DNA of 64,000 nucleotides from Parelaphostrongylus tenuis (Eukaryota; Nematoda; Chromadorea; Rhabditida; Metastrongylidae). Below, piece after piece: positions 1 through 13,249 of this stretch (positions are counted from its first letter, which is position 1; the number at the start of each line of letters is the position of its first letter). A program made the position numbers and the translations under genes. Location: NCBI GenBank assembly GCA_019055375.1, contig JAHQIW010000207.1, forward strand, positions 1-64,000, given 5' to 3'. The notes beneath the pieces were generated by a model that worked only from the letters and a program-made list of their open reading frames with translations, did no database searches and had not been told where the DNA came from.

Positions 1-2009
1 AAGCATTTTTCAGAACTTTTTCCCCAACATATTACGACTGATTGGTTAAGCCGAGGGATGGCCAACTTAGCATAATCAATGGGGCTCTGTGCAAGCCGTT
101 AACATGTCGACTTCTGCAGGTCACATGGCCTGCAGAGAGCAAGTTTGTTGCAATTACGACGTGTGGTTAATGATTAGCGAAAGATATGGCGATTTACCAC
201 ACACTTCATTCTATACATAAGGAGCTCGCCGAGTGAGGTACCTTATTCCAGTGATGTTTCATTAAAGAAGATCTGTCTTAGGCGAGAACGAAGGTGAACA
301 CGGCAACAGGTACAAGTGATGCATTGAGTCAGATCAATCGACTTTAAAGAAAAAGAAACGGGTGAAAGCATTAGCTGAATAAAATAAAGCCTTTATAAAC
401 ATCTTTATGCTACACATTCAGTCAACAAAGAAAGTATTAGTAAGTAGTTAAGTCTTTATGTGCAGCATTCGAACGCCGGTAAAAGAAAATTTTTGTTCAA
501 TTAGATGCATTACGAGTTACAGTATCGAAAGTCGTTCTATTAGTGTAGTATCCTTCGCCGTTAAGGTCATCGATTCACTACAAAGAAATTTGCAGCATAT
601 TGATTTACTGACTTTTCTTCGACAAGAGGAAGGATGGCGAGGAGTACGAAGTGAGAAAAATATGATATGGAAAGAATCAGATACCGATGGACATCTCATT
701 GTTCAAATTGTTATCCTTAATCATTCTCGTATAATTTGTCCTAAGAATTCTCTTCGTGCACGGCTTGCAATTGTTTTCCCTTTGACGACAATAGCACTTC
801 TTTCTCAGCTTCTAGCTGGATCCAATTTTTAAACGTTAAAAGCGGTTTTGGGATCCCGTGTAGAATTCACTTACCACTGAGGTGTCAGATGCACCATTAT
901 CTGTATGTGAATATATGATCGTTAGCTACAGTTCGTCTAAAGAGCTCCTATGCCCATCAGTAGTTTTTACTCTTCTCGAATGATGCGATCCACTGCAAGA
1001 CATCCCGTGAACAGTAATCCTATTGAAGGTCTCTTTTTTTTACTCTTTTCATAGATTGCGATGCATTCATTAAATATTCGGCCGGACCTCGTGACCCTCA
1101 AAGTTGGTAGTTCTTGTCTTGGGCTTCTTTTTCAAACATAAATATGCAACGTTAATATTAAGAGATGATCTAATCTTAATTAGAGGCGCCTTTTCTTTGC
1201 GCTGGCTATCAAATAAACAATGTTCAATGCACATTCAGATAAAATGTTTCAAGGGTGCGTAAGCAGTGTCACCTAGCCGCGTTTTAATAGGACGGAACAG
1301 ATTGGTATACTATGATCTTCAGCGACATGCAATACAAGAACGGATTGAGCTTGAAAGGAAAACGAATTAATACCTAAAAGATGGCTAAGCACGAAGAAAT
1401 TTTCCCATCTAAAACTCTTTAACTGAAAATAAGCACTGATCTTTTTAATAATTTAGTTGCATCAGGCTCACCCATCTAATTTCTTTGCAATTCTCAAAAT
1501 CACTCAGATCCTGTCTTCTAGGAATCATTTAAATTATGCCAGGTTATGTTGCCGACCTGAAACTAGGAAGGCGTTGACAGGCTTGAACGAGGCAACCGAT
1601 CTGGAGACTTAAGTAGCTCAAGAATATCAGGAAGTCTATAGTTTCAAGTCAGAAAATAACAGTAATACTTCGTCTTAAAACACATTAGGAAGGGCGAGAC
1701 ATCCGTAATCGGCTGGCATGAAATCTGCAGTCGGAGAGATTGAGTGGCTGGTTGCGCCTCCAAACAGAAAATTCAGGTCAGCCCAACCTGCCACTCCGTC
1801 TTAAAGTCACAATCAGCTAGGATAAGCCCAGTATTATCAATCTGCTTCGAGCATACAGCATGACCTCACAACTGTCAATATGACGGCAATGTTATCGACA
1901 AGATTGTAAAAAAGTGTTTCGATGGCTAAAGAAACCGTTTCCAAGCACTTCACACAAGGGGACTTCAGCTGGTTACTGTCTTTTCTTTCTGTTCTTTCTT
2001 TGACATCAT
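1..2009. other. No recognised gene
   Basis: AT-rich sequence with stops in all frames apart from short chance frames (the longest is 458-832, which shows no domain and no splice context). No repeat recognised. Confidence 0.6.
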
Positions 2010-2980
2010 ATATCAGTCTCACCTACATCATTTGTCGTTCCGTTGATCGACGAGTGACTCGAGCGGGCAGCGGCAGCACTTCCATTTTTCCCTATCGCGT
2101 GCAAGAGTAGCCCAGTGGGTTCTCCTCGCTTCAGAGATTCGTTGAGCATCATATCTTTCTTTTATGCTTTTCGTTGAAAAACGAGACCATCGGGTCGGTG
2201 GTTTTTCTGTAGGGCGCCTGGTATCCCGAGGAATCTAGTCGCAAACGGCTCTCGTCCATTGGCTGTCTTTTAAGCGCATCATGTGTCCGTCTCCACCTTA
2301 TTTTCGATATCCTGGCGTGTAAAATGGCGTCTGTGGTCTCCGATCGTTGAAGCAGGTCGAAACTTCGGATCCTTAATCTCATTTGCGAGATACAGTAAAC
2401 TGATAGCATCAAACTTTCGGGTACGCGTTCAATGACGCCAAATGATCTTCCATCCAGCATACGTAGCGACTAGGCTTTTGCTCCATACGTTAGGGCACGG
2501 ATAATTGTCGTATCGAGGAGATGGGCACGGAATCGAATAGTCTTTGTACTCTTCACTACATTCACGATGCTCTTGAGCGTTCCCCAAGCCGCTCGTTTCC
2601 TCCTGCTCAACTCTGAAGTTAGGTCGTTTATTATATAGACCTTACGACCTAGTAGTCATATCTAAAGCGATCGAAGAATTCGTTTCGTTGAGCGTGAATG
2701 GGAGTTCAAAGCCTATCCGCTCCTCATGAACATCGTTTTCGTTAGATTCACTTGAAGGTCAGTCTTTCCACAGGCGCTGCCAAAATCGGTCAGCATTCGT
2801 TCTGCTTGGCTGATGCTTGGTTTGTCATCCGTCGATTTTCACTGCCATGTCATCCCATTCTACTGTTCGTATGACATTTTGGAGGGTGGCAGTTAATAAT
2901 TTTGGCGAAATTGCACCGACTTGTCGAACCCCTCTTCTTTTAGCGATGGCAATATTGTTGTAGAATGGCGATACTTCGTC
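2010..2980 (-). mobile_element. RTE non-LTR retrotransposon, 3' part of RT and C-terminus, broken
   Basis: Minus-strand translation gives, with frameshifts, the end of an RTE reverse transcriptase (RRGVRQ followed by a SPKL motif, then a variable region) and the C-terminal block with IRSFDLLQRSETTDAILHAR, a KIRW motif and a WTTLARDR-like end. This C-terminus is typical of RTE elements that fill hookworm genomes. It ends with a short GATA/TGATG-type tail near 2010. The 5' half, including the endonuclease, is absent, as expected from 5' truncation at insertion. Confidence 0.85.
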
Positions 2981-4572
2981 GTGAAATCTTTATATAGTAC
3001 ATATATCAGTACGACCAAAAACTTTTTATTACAATTGTGCCTAATTTCCAAGAAAATTTTTGAGTAATAAGTACTCGCTATGTCGTTGAGGAAAAAAGTC
3101 GACAGTTGCTACCCCTCAATTGCATCCGCACTGGATTCCACATCATGAATGGGCAGACCTCGCACAACAAGAAAAAGGCTTAAAAAAGATGCTGAAACGC
3201 TTGATTTGTGAGAGAAAAGTCGTCCCTCTGTTTAGTTAATACCAATCACCAAGAATACGTAGTTTCTACAGCAGTGTTTTTGTTATTGTGAGATAAAATG
3301 GCTCTTTGTAGGCCAATCTCGCCCGGGCTTACTATTTGCTTCGAAAGTTGAAGTAATGGATGAAGGCCGATAACAATGACTACAGTAAGAAGAACGTGGA
3401 ATTCTCAATTATCACTGCCAATGACATGCTTGAAATGGAAAGCAGCTCAGATACATTGGAAGAAGTGATTCTACTGCCACTTTATAAAGTGGGACGCTAA
3501 ATGCTGAGAAACCGAATAAAACCACTGCTGAAGTGGAGCTTGGACATTGATCGGAATCGACGAAAACATGAAGCAGCAGTAGATATGATGACATCTTCAT
3601 GTGGAAAAAAGAAAAGTTTTCATCTGCAAAGAAGTAACCACCTTCACCGGCCTAATACAAATGTAAAGCTGAGTTGGAACTAACTTGACTTCGTTTATTA
3701 GGCCATTTTCACATCATGTAGTACATATTAATGAGGAAGAACCTTCTTCGCCGTTGTATTACATTTTGTACGGCACGGTGCAAGTTGCATCTCAATAAGA
3801 CACTGTAATAGCTATTCCGCATCTCTCGGCGAGTTTGTATTAACGTGCGTCGCAATGAAATTGAAGCAATTTCCACTATATTGAAGCTTTTGGAGGTCAT
3901 TATGATTGTTTAGAATTCTGTAATTCAGCACTCTGTAGTCAGTGAATGGAATTGGTGTGGGCAATCGGACTTGCAGCTGGCAGATCTTTCTTTGTGGCAA
4001 TGTTCGCATCGTGCAATGCACTTGTCACTACCATTGCTGCAAACTCTTTTCCCATCTGCTTTGAACAAGTAATTCTTTATAGTCAATCTATTTCGTGCCT
4101 TTATGTTTGTCTCCCACTTGTTGCGCGTCTGTAGCCTTTGTCTGCCCAGATTTCTTGTCGATTAGTAAGATTGCTATTGCGTTTACGCCGGCAGAGTTTT
4201 GCCTATAGTTCGTATATAAGCCGATTTGGATCCGAAAGTACAGTTTCATTAGTTAATAGCTAGAGTGTCGCAGTGAGTGGCTAGGAACACTGTATTCATG
4301 CAGTATCCATCTAGCTCTAGTATCGCTCTTCTTTCTGATGTACTTCCAATTTATTTAAAATGAAAGCTTTTTTCTTATGAGGAGGAAGCAAATGAAAAGC
4401 TAATCTTATCCGCTGGATAACACCTTTTCTTAGGAGTGTTACTAATCATCAGAAAGCTGAAGACTTTTGGTTACAGCCGCACTCTATTGGTTTTTCACAA
4501 ACTTATTTTTATAACACTTTAACATTCAAAATAAAATCATGTTTCAAAAAATTATATATTCCTCTCTCACCT
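2981..4572. other. No recognised gene
   Basis: Short chance frames only. 4440-4560 resembles 5415-5520 and 20285-20400 (ATCATNNGAAAGCTGA-like start, ATGTTTCA-like end), suggesting a diverged dispersed repeat that the RTE-derived insertion splits. Confidence 0.5.

Positions 4573-4620
<48 letters not shown>
4573..4620. repeat. (AT)n microsatellite
   Basis: About 24 AT units immediately left of the RTE-derived element. A second run lies at 5373-5409. Confidence 0.95.
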
Positions 4621-4622
<2 letters not shown>

Positions 4623-4639
4623 TTGTCACTGTTACTGTT

Positions 4640-5370
4640 TTTGGCATTTTGATACCCAACGTACAGCTTGCCAGGCTCTAAACGTGGGGGCTGGGTACTC
4701 ACGAGTAGCTTGCCAGTCTCTCTCGGAAGAGCGGGAGGAGCTTATTTGTTGGAGGCGACTCCTAACAGCCTCTCATGTGCTTCCCAGCCGCTTGATTGCA
4801 GGCTTTTGGCCGAGTTGACTCGTAGAAATAGAGTTCTGGTCAAGTCGGCGCTGCAGAAGCAGTGAGCTCGTCCCCTGAATCCACCTGCGTCTCTGGGAAG
4901 CACATGGTCGCTTTTGGTTCGGGTTTTATTCCCCTATCCACCACCTGGGGACGCGCCACGTGCCCTCGCGACTAACCGGGCGGGATCCCTCAAAGAGGGA
5001 GGTCCGCACAAATGAGAGAAAGGATCCGAAGTTCCGACCTACGTCAACGATCGAAAATCAGAGACGCCGTTCTACACGCCAGGATATCGAAAATAAGGTG
5101 GGCCGGACACGTGATGCGCTTCAACGACAACCGATGGACGAGAGCCGTTACCGACTGGATTCCTTGGGACGTCAAGCGCTCTAAAGGAAGATCACTGACC
5201 CGTTGGTCCGATTTCTTCACGAAAGCGATGGAGGAAAGATATGATGCTCAGCGAATCCCTAGAGCGAGGAGGACCCGCTGGGCTACTCTTGCACGCGATA
5301 GGGAAAAATGGAAGAGTTGCTGGTACCCGCTCGAGTCACTCGACGATCAACGGGACGATAGGTGATACAG

Positions 5371-5372
<2 letters not shown>
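4640..5372 (+). mobile_element. Short RTE-derived element: GC-rich head fused to RTE C-terminus
   Basis: From 4990 to 5365 the plus strand encodes the RTE C-terminal block (IRSSDLRQRSKIRDAVLHAR, then KIRWAGHVM, DFFTKAMEE and WATLARDREKW). Upstream, 4640-4985 is a GC-rich segment without RTE coding similarity that I can see. The endonuclease and RT are missing. It may be an internally deleted RTE that kept its 5' UTR, or a SINE using an RTE tail. It ends in a GATACAGGTGATA-like tail that runs into an AT microsatellite; a second AT microsatellite lies just before it. Confidence 0.7.

Positions 5373-5409
<37 letters not shown>
5373..5409. repeat. (AT)n microsatellite at an RTE tail
   Basis: Continues directly from the GATACAGGTGATA tail of the RTE-derived element. 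Confidence 0.95.
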
Positions 5410-5412
<3 letters not shown>

Positions 5413-5929
5413 TCAAGACTGTTAATAATCATGCGAAAGCTTCAATCTTTGGTTAGAGCTCTATATAGCCGTTTTTTGGAAGCTTCATAACGCTATAAAA
5501 TTTAAAATGAAAGTATGTTTTACATCGGTGGTGCAATCTTACTATTACTTCGCTGGAATCGCAAAAAGCATATCTCTGTGCATAGGAAATCGCTTAGTAT
5601 TCGAGTCACGTTCATTCTGAAGGCGCTTTTGAAGCGCAGATAAAACTACAAATCAAAAGACGAACATCGCACTATACATGTAATCCCACAACGTATTTCC
5701 ATAGATCGATAACGAATCAGCGCATTGAATTTGCGGCTACCAGATACCCGGGCCTCAGATTAGCTGATTAGAAAGCGCAGAGAATGTGGAACTCGATCCT
5801 ATTTCTCAGCTGCACTACAGTGAAACAAACTTCCCAAAAATGAGTGCGGCATTGGAATCGTTTAATCTTACGATGTCTAATGATTACTACCGAAAAAGTT
5901 CTGTCAATTTTTTTCAGATGTTTCAACGA

Positions 5930-7150
5930 AAGAAAGTGCATAAGTAAATGAACTTGTTCAGCTGAAGGAATAATTACGTTTGTTAGATCAATGCATATAA
6001 CAATAAATAAAAAAGTTCATAACAAATTCTCGCAACTGCCCCCTTTGCCTCTTTGTATCACGCAGTTGCTTGAAATAATTTTAAACTATGCTCGCACACG
6101 GTTCCGTCGCAATTTTGTCCCAAGCGCGTGTCGAAACCATTTTGAGCACGTCCACGCTATTGTAGCGAGTAGCCGCGGAGTAATCCGTTGGATTGAGAAC
6201 TTACGATTTTGACGACCACTGTCATTGCACCAAAAGCCTTGAAACAGCTCTGACAGATGGCAATCGTTGAACGGGCAGAATGCGCAGGACCGCAGCCCTG
6301 TTAAAGCGCAAATCTGTCGGCGTCAAAGTGTTAAGTACTTCGAGACTCCGGTACGCCGCGTACAATTTGCTACTAATGGCTTACAGCGCTGGTATGACGT
6401 TTGTGCTAATGAAGACCAACGGCGTCTTCCCTATGGCGGAATGCTGGCCCAAACATCACAGGCGCCGGAAAATGACTGGGGCCCATGATTTATGTTGTCT
6501 AGGACTTTTGCTAACCCTTCTTGTAAAGTTGACGACGATTCTGGCAATTGAGGAGTGGCTCGGCCGTGAATTATTTCTCATCCGTGAAAGGCACCTTCGG
6601 CAAACGAGCAGCACCTATCAAACGAATTATTCGATGAGCCTTTGAAGGACCTTAATTTCGATATTTTGTCCAGACAGTGAGTACAAGCGATTTTGTAATT
6701 ACGTAGCTTCAATTTATGCTTGACAGTGTATTAGACGCTCCACTCGCTCATCTTGAGCTTCCCGAGCCAGTTTGCGCATCGAAAACTACAGATTTCGCTG
6801 AACATGGCGGCGAAGTACTTAACTGTTTTAGCGAGTGAAGAGGTGGTTGGATGACCTTTTCAAGAACTGTCCTCAATTCCTGCAGCTCTCTAAAATGCTT
6901 TACGGCTCCTTAGACACTAACTAGCTTGAAACCGGTCGATTTTAACAATCTGGGCCGTCTTCATTCCCTCCTTGTGCAACTCAACTATGGTGATATGTTG
7001 ATTTTTAGGACCCCGACTTGAGCACACCTGAAAATAGATGAACAAGTAAGGCAGATTTTAAAGTAGAATTGAACGAAAAATTCAATAAAACTATCGGCAT
7101 TAATATAGAAATATTATATCGATGATAAAACTAGCAAAATACAGAATTAT
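5930..7150 (-). mobile_element. Tc1-like DNA transposon relic, copy 1
   Basis: About 1.2 kb, colinear with 54650-55890. The minus strand shows degenerate transposase features, including an N-terminal MRKMAREA-like block and a C-terminal part ending near 5990; stops interrupt all frames. The left end, starting GAAGGAATAATTACG, is shared by three copies in the window. Confidence 0.72.
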
Positions 7151-7349
7151 CAGAACTTCTTGTGCACCCAGTATATTGATGACTCCGGCGCGCAGTGGTT
7201 TTCAGAAATATCAGTGCAATCGTCAAATCCCATCACTTTATGTTTTGGTCATACTTGTAGGTTTCTCACACCACCAGAATTGTTTGATAATTGTTTGATA
7301 TTCTTTTTTATTTGACCGCTTATAGCGGTGGTATGATGTTATAAATAGA

Positions 7350-7437
7350 TATCCATAGATGTAGAACGATGTCTCACTCTCGTGCGGTTTCTAGTCCCGC
7401 CTGACGCGAAAGTTTTGCACATTTCTCTACATCTATG
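7350..7437. repeat. Short inverted repeat
   Basis: CCATAGATGTAGA at the left and its exact complement at the right, about 60 nt apart, next to the isolated MITE arm at 7281-7337. Confidence 0.55.
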
Positions 7438-7889
7438 GGTGTATAATTGTTTGATAGTTTGGAAAATTGATAATCTCAGAAACCTAGAAATAAAACCGAA
7501 ACTAGGCATAGGTTTTCGCGATTGTACTTATAATTCTGGAGACCATTGCGCGCCATATTCATCTAGAGTCAGTGTTAGGTGACACAAGGCTCCCGTATAG
7601 TGCTCAGTCATTATTAGAAATGGGTTCAGTTTTGCGTCCAGTCAGCCTACCTCTGAACTGACCCTGCGCCAGAGCGTATGCAGTGCAAAAACTTCAAAAT
7701 CAACTGCGCTATACGGTCAGAGAAGAAAATTTAGGCCACCTATTCTCTTCGCACAGGCTTTCTTCAAAGAACATCATCAAATGACGATATTGACGGTTTT
7801 GGCTTAATTTTGCACAAAGTTTACAGATACTTAGTCACTATTGGCACAGAGAATTAGGCTACAACTTCACACATGAACAAAAACAGGGT

Positions 7890-9850
7890 TCACACTTGAT
7901 CAGAGAACTGGTAAGTTCAAATTCTACTGACTGTTTAGTGATAAAGATGGGATTTTCGTAGTCATTCCTAATTAGTTGGACGTTGGAATTACGGGAAAAC
8001 ATCTTCGGGAAGTTTCCCTAAATCGACCACCTTCTGAAAGCAAATATAAGAGTCATTACCGAATTAGATAAAGAACTGGTCGGCATGGCAAAGACCGCCG
8101 GTTTGGAAACTTTCGTTTTCTCTCAGCTCAAGGACGGAGCACAAACTAAAATCTATGGTGATCATACGACAAGCGATCCAACAACTTACAAGGTTAGACC
8201 CATCATCAGTTATATAGGCCGACCAGCGAATAGAATATATGGTTTCTAAGCCATATCCTTTTTCAGATGCTCAAATTTTTATCAATTCACCTACCAAAAC
8301 CAATATTTCTAGATCACTTGCGGTCGCGCAACCAAATAACTCGCACGCAATGAAAACGTTTGATGTTACCTCGCTTTACACTAACCTGTTTCGGTGGTTG
8401 GAAAAATATTTCGAGCAACTTAGGGTACCAGCCATGAGTCAGTTGAGGGCACTAAGCCTTGTCATCGCCTTAATGTCTAAGGTAAAAGCTCCAGTTCTCG
8501 CTCCATTGCTCTACTGGGTATACAAGCGATAGTTTTATTGCCAGTTCCACACAAGAGGAAATGGGCACACGTTTCAAAAAGGACAGTTAGAGCATACAAA
8601 ACTCACGCGAGACCAACAAACAGGAGCTGGCTTTCATACTCAAACATCCAGGCATAAAATGTGCTGCCAGGATGTATGAAATTCTAAGTAAGGTTTTGAA
8701 AAACAATCGATTAAGTCGGTAATACTATTTTACCAACCACGAATCATTGAGTCCAAATCAGTGCAGCATCATGTGATCTCATCACTTGGCGTACGGTGAT
8801 AGCAAATCGTTACAGTGTGAAGTGACTATCACTTCATGTTTAGTGTAAATTGTTCGGCGCCCACTCCCTAATATGTAGGAGCTTGGCCGTAGCGAAAGGC
8901 ACGTGCTGCTGACGAGGCTCAACATAAAAATTCGAAGCGTATGTCTAGCACTATAGGTACCATATTAGGCTTCATTAATGCTGCCAGGACGTATCAAACA
9001 ACAATCGGGTTGAAGAAAAAGTTTTGATGAAATGCTTGCAAAGCATTTATTTATGCACCTATCACACCCGAACAAAGACAAAACTAATAGTCAAAGTGCT
9101 TTCTTTCAACTTCAGGCACTTTCTGCCACTTCTCCAGCCTACTTTGGCCAGGTGTGTCTTCGCCCCAAGCCAGATTGATGAGCTCACTTGCCACCGTTGC
9201 ATTTTAACCCAACAGCCATTCGTGCATCATGAACAACTTAATTTGCTTGCTTGTTATGTCCATCTTGAAATAAGTAGATAAATTATACACCAATCAATAC
9301 GGGAGAAGACGAGCTTTCAAATGAGCCCAAAAGCATAATAAATGGCCAGCACCGAAAAAAGTTACAAGAATTTCTCAGAATTTTCTCTCCAACCTCTTAG
9401 TAGCGCTACTGAAAGGGTTCTTTGAAATGTGCTCTTAAAAATCATGTGGCAATCGTTGACCTCCTACCTCTCTCCCTGTAGCGTCAACTGGTCCGCAATC
9501 GCCCTTGCGATCGGTTGTGCAATTCAGAAAACTGTAAATTCTGTTCTAACTCAAGGGAAGAAATTGTATGAGTTACAATAATATAATAATTTGCGAGACA
9601 TGCTGGAATGAATATATAGGCGAAGTGGTAGACACTTTTTGCCCGCGTAAAAGAACATCTGTATAGTAATTCGAAAATTCATGAAAACACACCTCTAAGA
9701 ACACTTAGGGCACAAAAGTGCAACGATAATGATTTTAAAGTGACATCCACAGTCCTGGCGCACGAATCAAAAACACGCGCAAGACTCTTGAAGTGCTCTA
9801 GATAAAGGCTAAAAATTCAAAAATGAACCGGGAAAAAACGAATGCGTCAC
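7890..9850 (+). mobile_element. Penelope-like element, broken RT and GIY-YIG endonuclease
   Basis: An RT segment reads KVRPIISYIGRPANRI near 8190-8235 and, in another frame, KTFDVTSLYTN at 8350-8385, the hallmark of PLE reverse transcriptases. A GIY-YIG endonuclease follows at 9585-9830, with CETCWNEYIGE, a frameshift, ARVKEHLYSNSKIHENTPLR and ARLLKCS. Many stops and shifts are present. Terminal repeats were not delimited. Confidence 0.75.
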
Positions 9851-9859
9851 TGTCACGCG

Positions 9860-11220
9860 AGATCTTGCTCATTTTTCTCGTTTGATCTTTTGACCTGACT
9901 CAAGCGGTATGTAAGGGATTCTGCGAATCATTCCAATAGTCTATTACAGCGTACGTTCAGGCACTCAAGAAGGCGAGTCGCAGAAACGTCAGTCATCAAA
10001 CGCTGTTGCTATCAGTGTCCCTAGTGATACTATTTCTCTTCAATGACTTACTGCCTCATCGTGGCTGGAAGACGTCCTGGGTATTCGACTTCCAAGTACA
10101 GTTGAGGGTTAAACTACCTAGCAGAGTCACCCAAGCTGTGAAGAAGTTCGACGTTTCCACTTGGAAATCCCAGCTATTTGTAAACTGAACCACGAATGAC
10201 CGCCATCTTCGTAGCTACTAGTCGCAAGGTGGTGATCTCCCTCTGACCCACAAGGCCGTCGACTACACTAATGTGATAACGACTATAAACAGTTCCGGCT
10301 ATACTAACCTCGGGACTCCAGGAAGCAAAATAGCTAAACCAGCACAGTTTTCCTGTGCTGGGACCCGCACTTCCAGTAAGGGCGGACCGTCCAGGTGTCC
10401 AAAAAATTAATTCCATTGCCAGTCTCGGATCAGCTAAGAAAGGTACGTCTCCACGGCTCACACATGTCTATTACAAATGCTAAGGCTCATGGAAAGTTGG
10501 ACTTTTGAATTCTAACAGATAGCTTAGCGAGCTGTCCAAGAACTAAACGTTAGTGTGCGGATGCTGAAGACGACCACCAATCATTTACCATTCACTTCCG
10601 ACTAAAGCAAAGTAATAATATTCAGGGTCAAACTGTTTGTTGAGTGAAAGTACAGCCACTCACAAATGCGCCTAATTAATAAAAAATTGATAATAAGAAA
10701 GATTAATATTGATGCGCTTGATTTTTAGCATTTTGTTTAGAGAAGTTGGTGTCAAATATCCCAAAAAAATTGAGGAAAATCGGAAAAAACTAGGTCAAAA
10801 CTCAAACATGTATTTTCACTAATAGATACAGATAGAAATTTTGACGGAATCATAAGATAAATCATTGCAGCTTGTCTAATAAATGTGAATCGCGCAGTTT
10901 TGAATGACTTGAAAAGATTCGACATTAGGAAGGAGCTGAACACTTGTTTCACCCATCCGAAGGACGCATGCTTATACTACAGCAGAGATGCCACCATTCT
11001 TTCTTCGATAATCCTATCGTAGCCTTTCGGCAAGCAGCCTTTGACGACTTTATCGAGTAGACCCATTTCGGCATTCAATCCAATTAAGATGATAGTTATG
11101 TGGTGGCATCGGTGGAATAGTGGTAGCAGGCGTCCCAAGGTATGAGCAAAACACGAGCTTGGCATTTAATGATATCTAAAGGTGTGCGTGCCAGCCAATA
11201 TTCTTCAATTAGAAATTTGA
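9860..11220. other. No recognised gene
   Basis: Includes a GC-richer open stretch at 10174-10461 (minus) and one at 10977-11165 (minus), neither with a recognised domain; both look like repeat-derived frames. 10990-11020 resembles 42352-42384. Confidence 0.45.
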
Positions 11221-11222
11221 AG

Positions 11223-11276
11223 CCTTTATTCGATTAATTTTTAACATTCTTGAGACCTACAATATATATATGTATA

Positions 11277-11317
<41 letters not shown>

Positions 11318-11460
11318 ATGTGTATATATACGCTTTATTCGATCAATTTTTAACATTCTTAAGACCTACAATATATATATGTATATATGTATCTATACGT
11401 CTATGTGTATATATACATATGTCTATGTCTATGTACTTATATATATACATATATATATTT
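11223..11460. repeat. AT microsatellites with a direct 50 nt duplication
   Basis: CTTTATTCGAT, a short A/T stretch and GACCTACAATATATATATG occur at 11223-11275 and again at 11332-11385, with (TA)n runs after each copy. Confidence 0.85.
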
Positions 11461-11889
11461 CCACAAGCTTTTTGTTGAGTTTTCTACGAAGTTTCGTATT
11501 GCATCCTAATGATATGCACATGTTTCGACGGTTTCGGCCATCTCATCAATACCACACGTCCCATATTAGGAGTGGCAGAGAGAGGGAAGCCTCGTAGAAA
11601 GCTCGATGAGATAGCTGTGATTATTTATACTAGGTTGAGAAAGAAGTTCTTTAACACCACGAAAAAACTCAAGTTTTATGTTCAAGGTTGACTTTGTGCT
11701 TGATGTGATCGAAATCTAGGTCTGACAATTTTCTCTAAAGAAGTAATGAAAGTGTTTGACTGATTGGACTGTCAGACAACTTTAACCTTTCCACGCTCTG
11801 ACGAAGGCGACCTGCCGAAACGTTAGCTGTTTGATTATGTGAATGAAGTTTGGATTTAACACCTCGTGTCCCGCTTAACAACAAAGAAA

Positions 11890-12360
11890 ATAATCAAATT
11901 TTATGTTTGCTTCGTACAGTATCGATTATTGCAAGTCTATGAGAATATCACAGGAATGGTGAACTTTGCTGCGAGCAGTTTGATTGAGTCTTCGAAGCGT
12001 CGAAGGAAAAGTAGCCGGACATTGACTCGTCGAAAGCGCGCGCTGTTTCAGCGAGACAATGACAAACCTTACACTGCAAAGAAGACCATGGAAAGGTTTG
12101 ATGAAACTGGAGGGAGTCGAGGTATTGCCACACCCAGACTACAGTCCAAATGCTCTGCCGTCCGATTTTGGCCCAGTTCTGCTCAGTGAAAGATTTCCTG
12201 CCTCGGCGACAATTCGAGACATCGAGATCAAGTTGAAGAGGAATGTCAGGAGTTTTTCGACTCAAAGCCCAAGGAATGGCCGCTTTCGAGCAGATCCGGA
12301 AGTTGTAGATAGTTGGCAGATAATCGTGGATAATGATGATCTTCATTTCGAAGAATAATT
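11890..12360 (+). mobile_element. Mariner transposase, C-terminal half, one frameshift
   Basis: A first frame ends with LFQRDNDKPYTAKKTMERF (the second catalytic Asp lies in RDN). After a frameshift near 12100 a second frame continues with VEVLPHPDYSPNALPSDF, the third mariner catalytic region, and ends VVDSWQIIVDNDDLHFEE and stop. The N-terminal half is absent. Confidence 0.88.
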
Positions 12361-12384
12361 ACAGTTGTCTTCAATTGAATTTAT

Positions 12385-13240
12385 TTCTAGAATTTGATTT
12401 CTAGAGGGTGTAAAGGAACCCGTTCCTCAACCTAATCTAGTGATGTTTCAGCGGGGTTAGTGAAAATCAGTGAAATAAAGACAATGTCTATGTGATATTA
12501 TTTACTTGGCTGTTTACACGACCCGTCATCACGATTTTATTGAGCGGATCTCAGTACATGAAGTATTCGGCTCGTTTTTCTTCTCGAATGACGTAGAATA
12601 CCGGGCAAGTAAGTCTCTCTGCAATCTCAAAGATATCTGGCTATGGCGTTCCATAGACCGTTTTTGTTGTCTGCCGGAAATTGTTGGGGGATGGAGCTCG
12701 TCTCCAGGCACGCTGCGTCAGGCGTTAAACCACTTGCCACGGTGCCCCGTTTATACGGTAAGAGCGGACAAACATTGACTGACGAAACGACGGTTTGACA
12801 TTCCACTTTTCCAGCACTGTGGTATGTTCGCCCTCTGCTACTCTTATAGGGGGCGTGTGGTACTGATGAGATGGGCGAAACGTCGAAAGGTTCGTATATC
12901 ACTACAAAACAATACAGGATCTCGTAAAAGGACTTGTAAAAGTCTATAAAAATATTCCTGACATCAAAGCGCTACTAAAAAGCACTAAAAATAGTCGTAA
13001 AGCATATCAGTAAGAATTAATTATTTCATTGAAAATTCAGCCAAGAATTGCTTCACACACTACGTTGTCATTAAACGATCTCATATTTTCTTTCCGACTG
13101 ATCGTCCATCCATCTACTCAAAAACGCTACTCCTGCTTTTATTACTCTTTTTGAGTAATAACTTCCTCCTCTCAAATTCTTCCTCATTATTATGGAATAA
13201 TTCGATATTCTCCTCTCTAATAGTCACCAAATCACCCTCT
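12385..13240. other. Probable repeat remnants, no gene recognised
   Basis: Between a mariner and an RTE relic. Contains a hammerhead-like motif at 12863-12884 and short frames without domains. Confidence 0.45.
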
Positions 13241-13249
13241 CCCTGTTCA

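Noticed and set aside
12863..12884. Functional hammerhead ribozyme
   Set aside because: The cores CTGATGA, GAAA and GTC are present, but helix I does not pair and helix III has no loop; kept only as a remnant.
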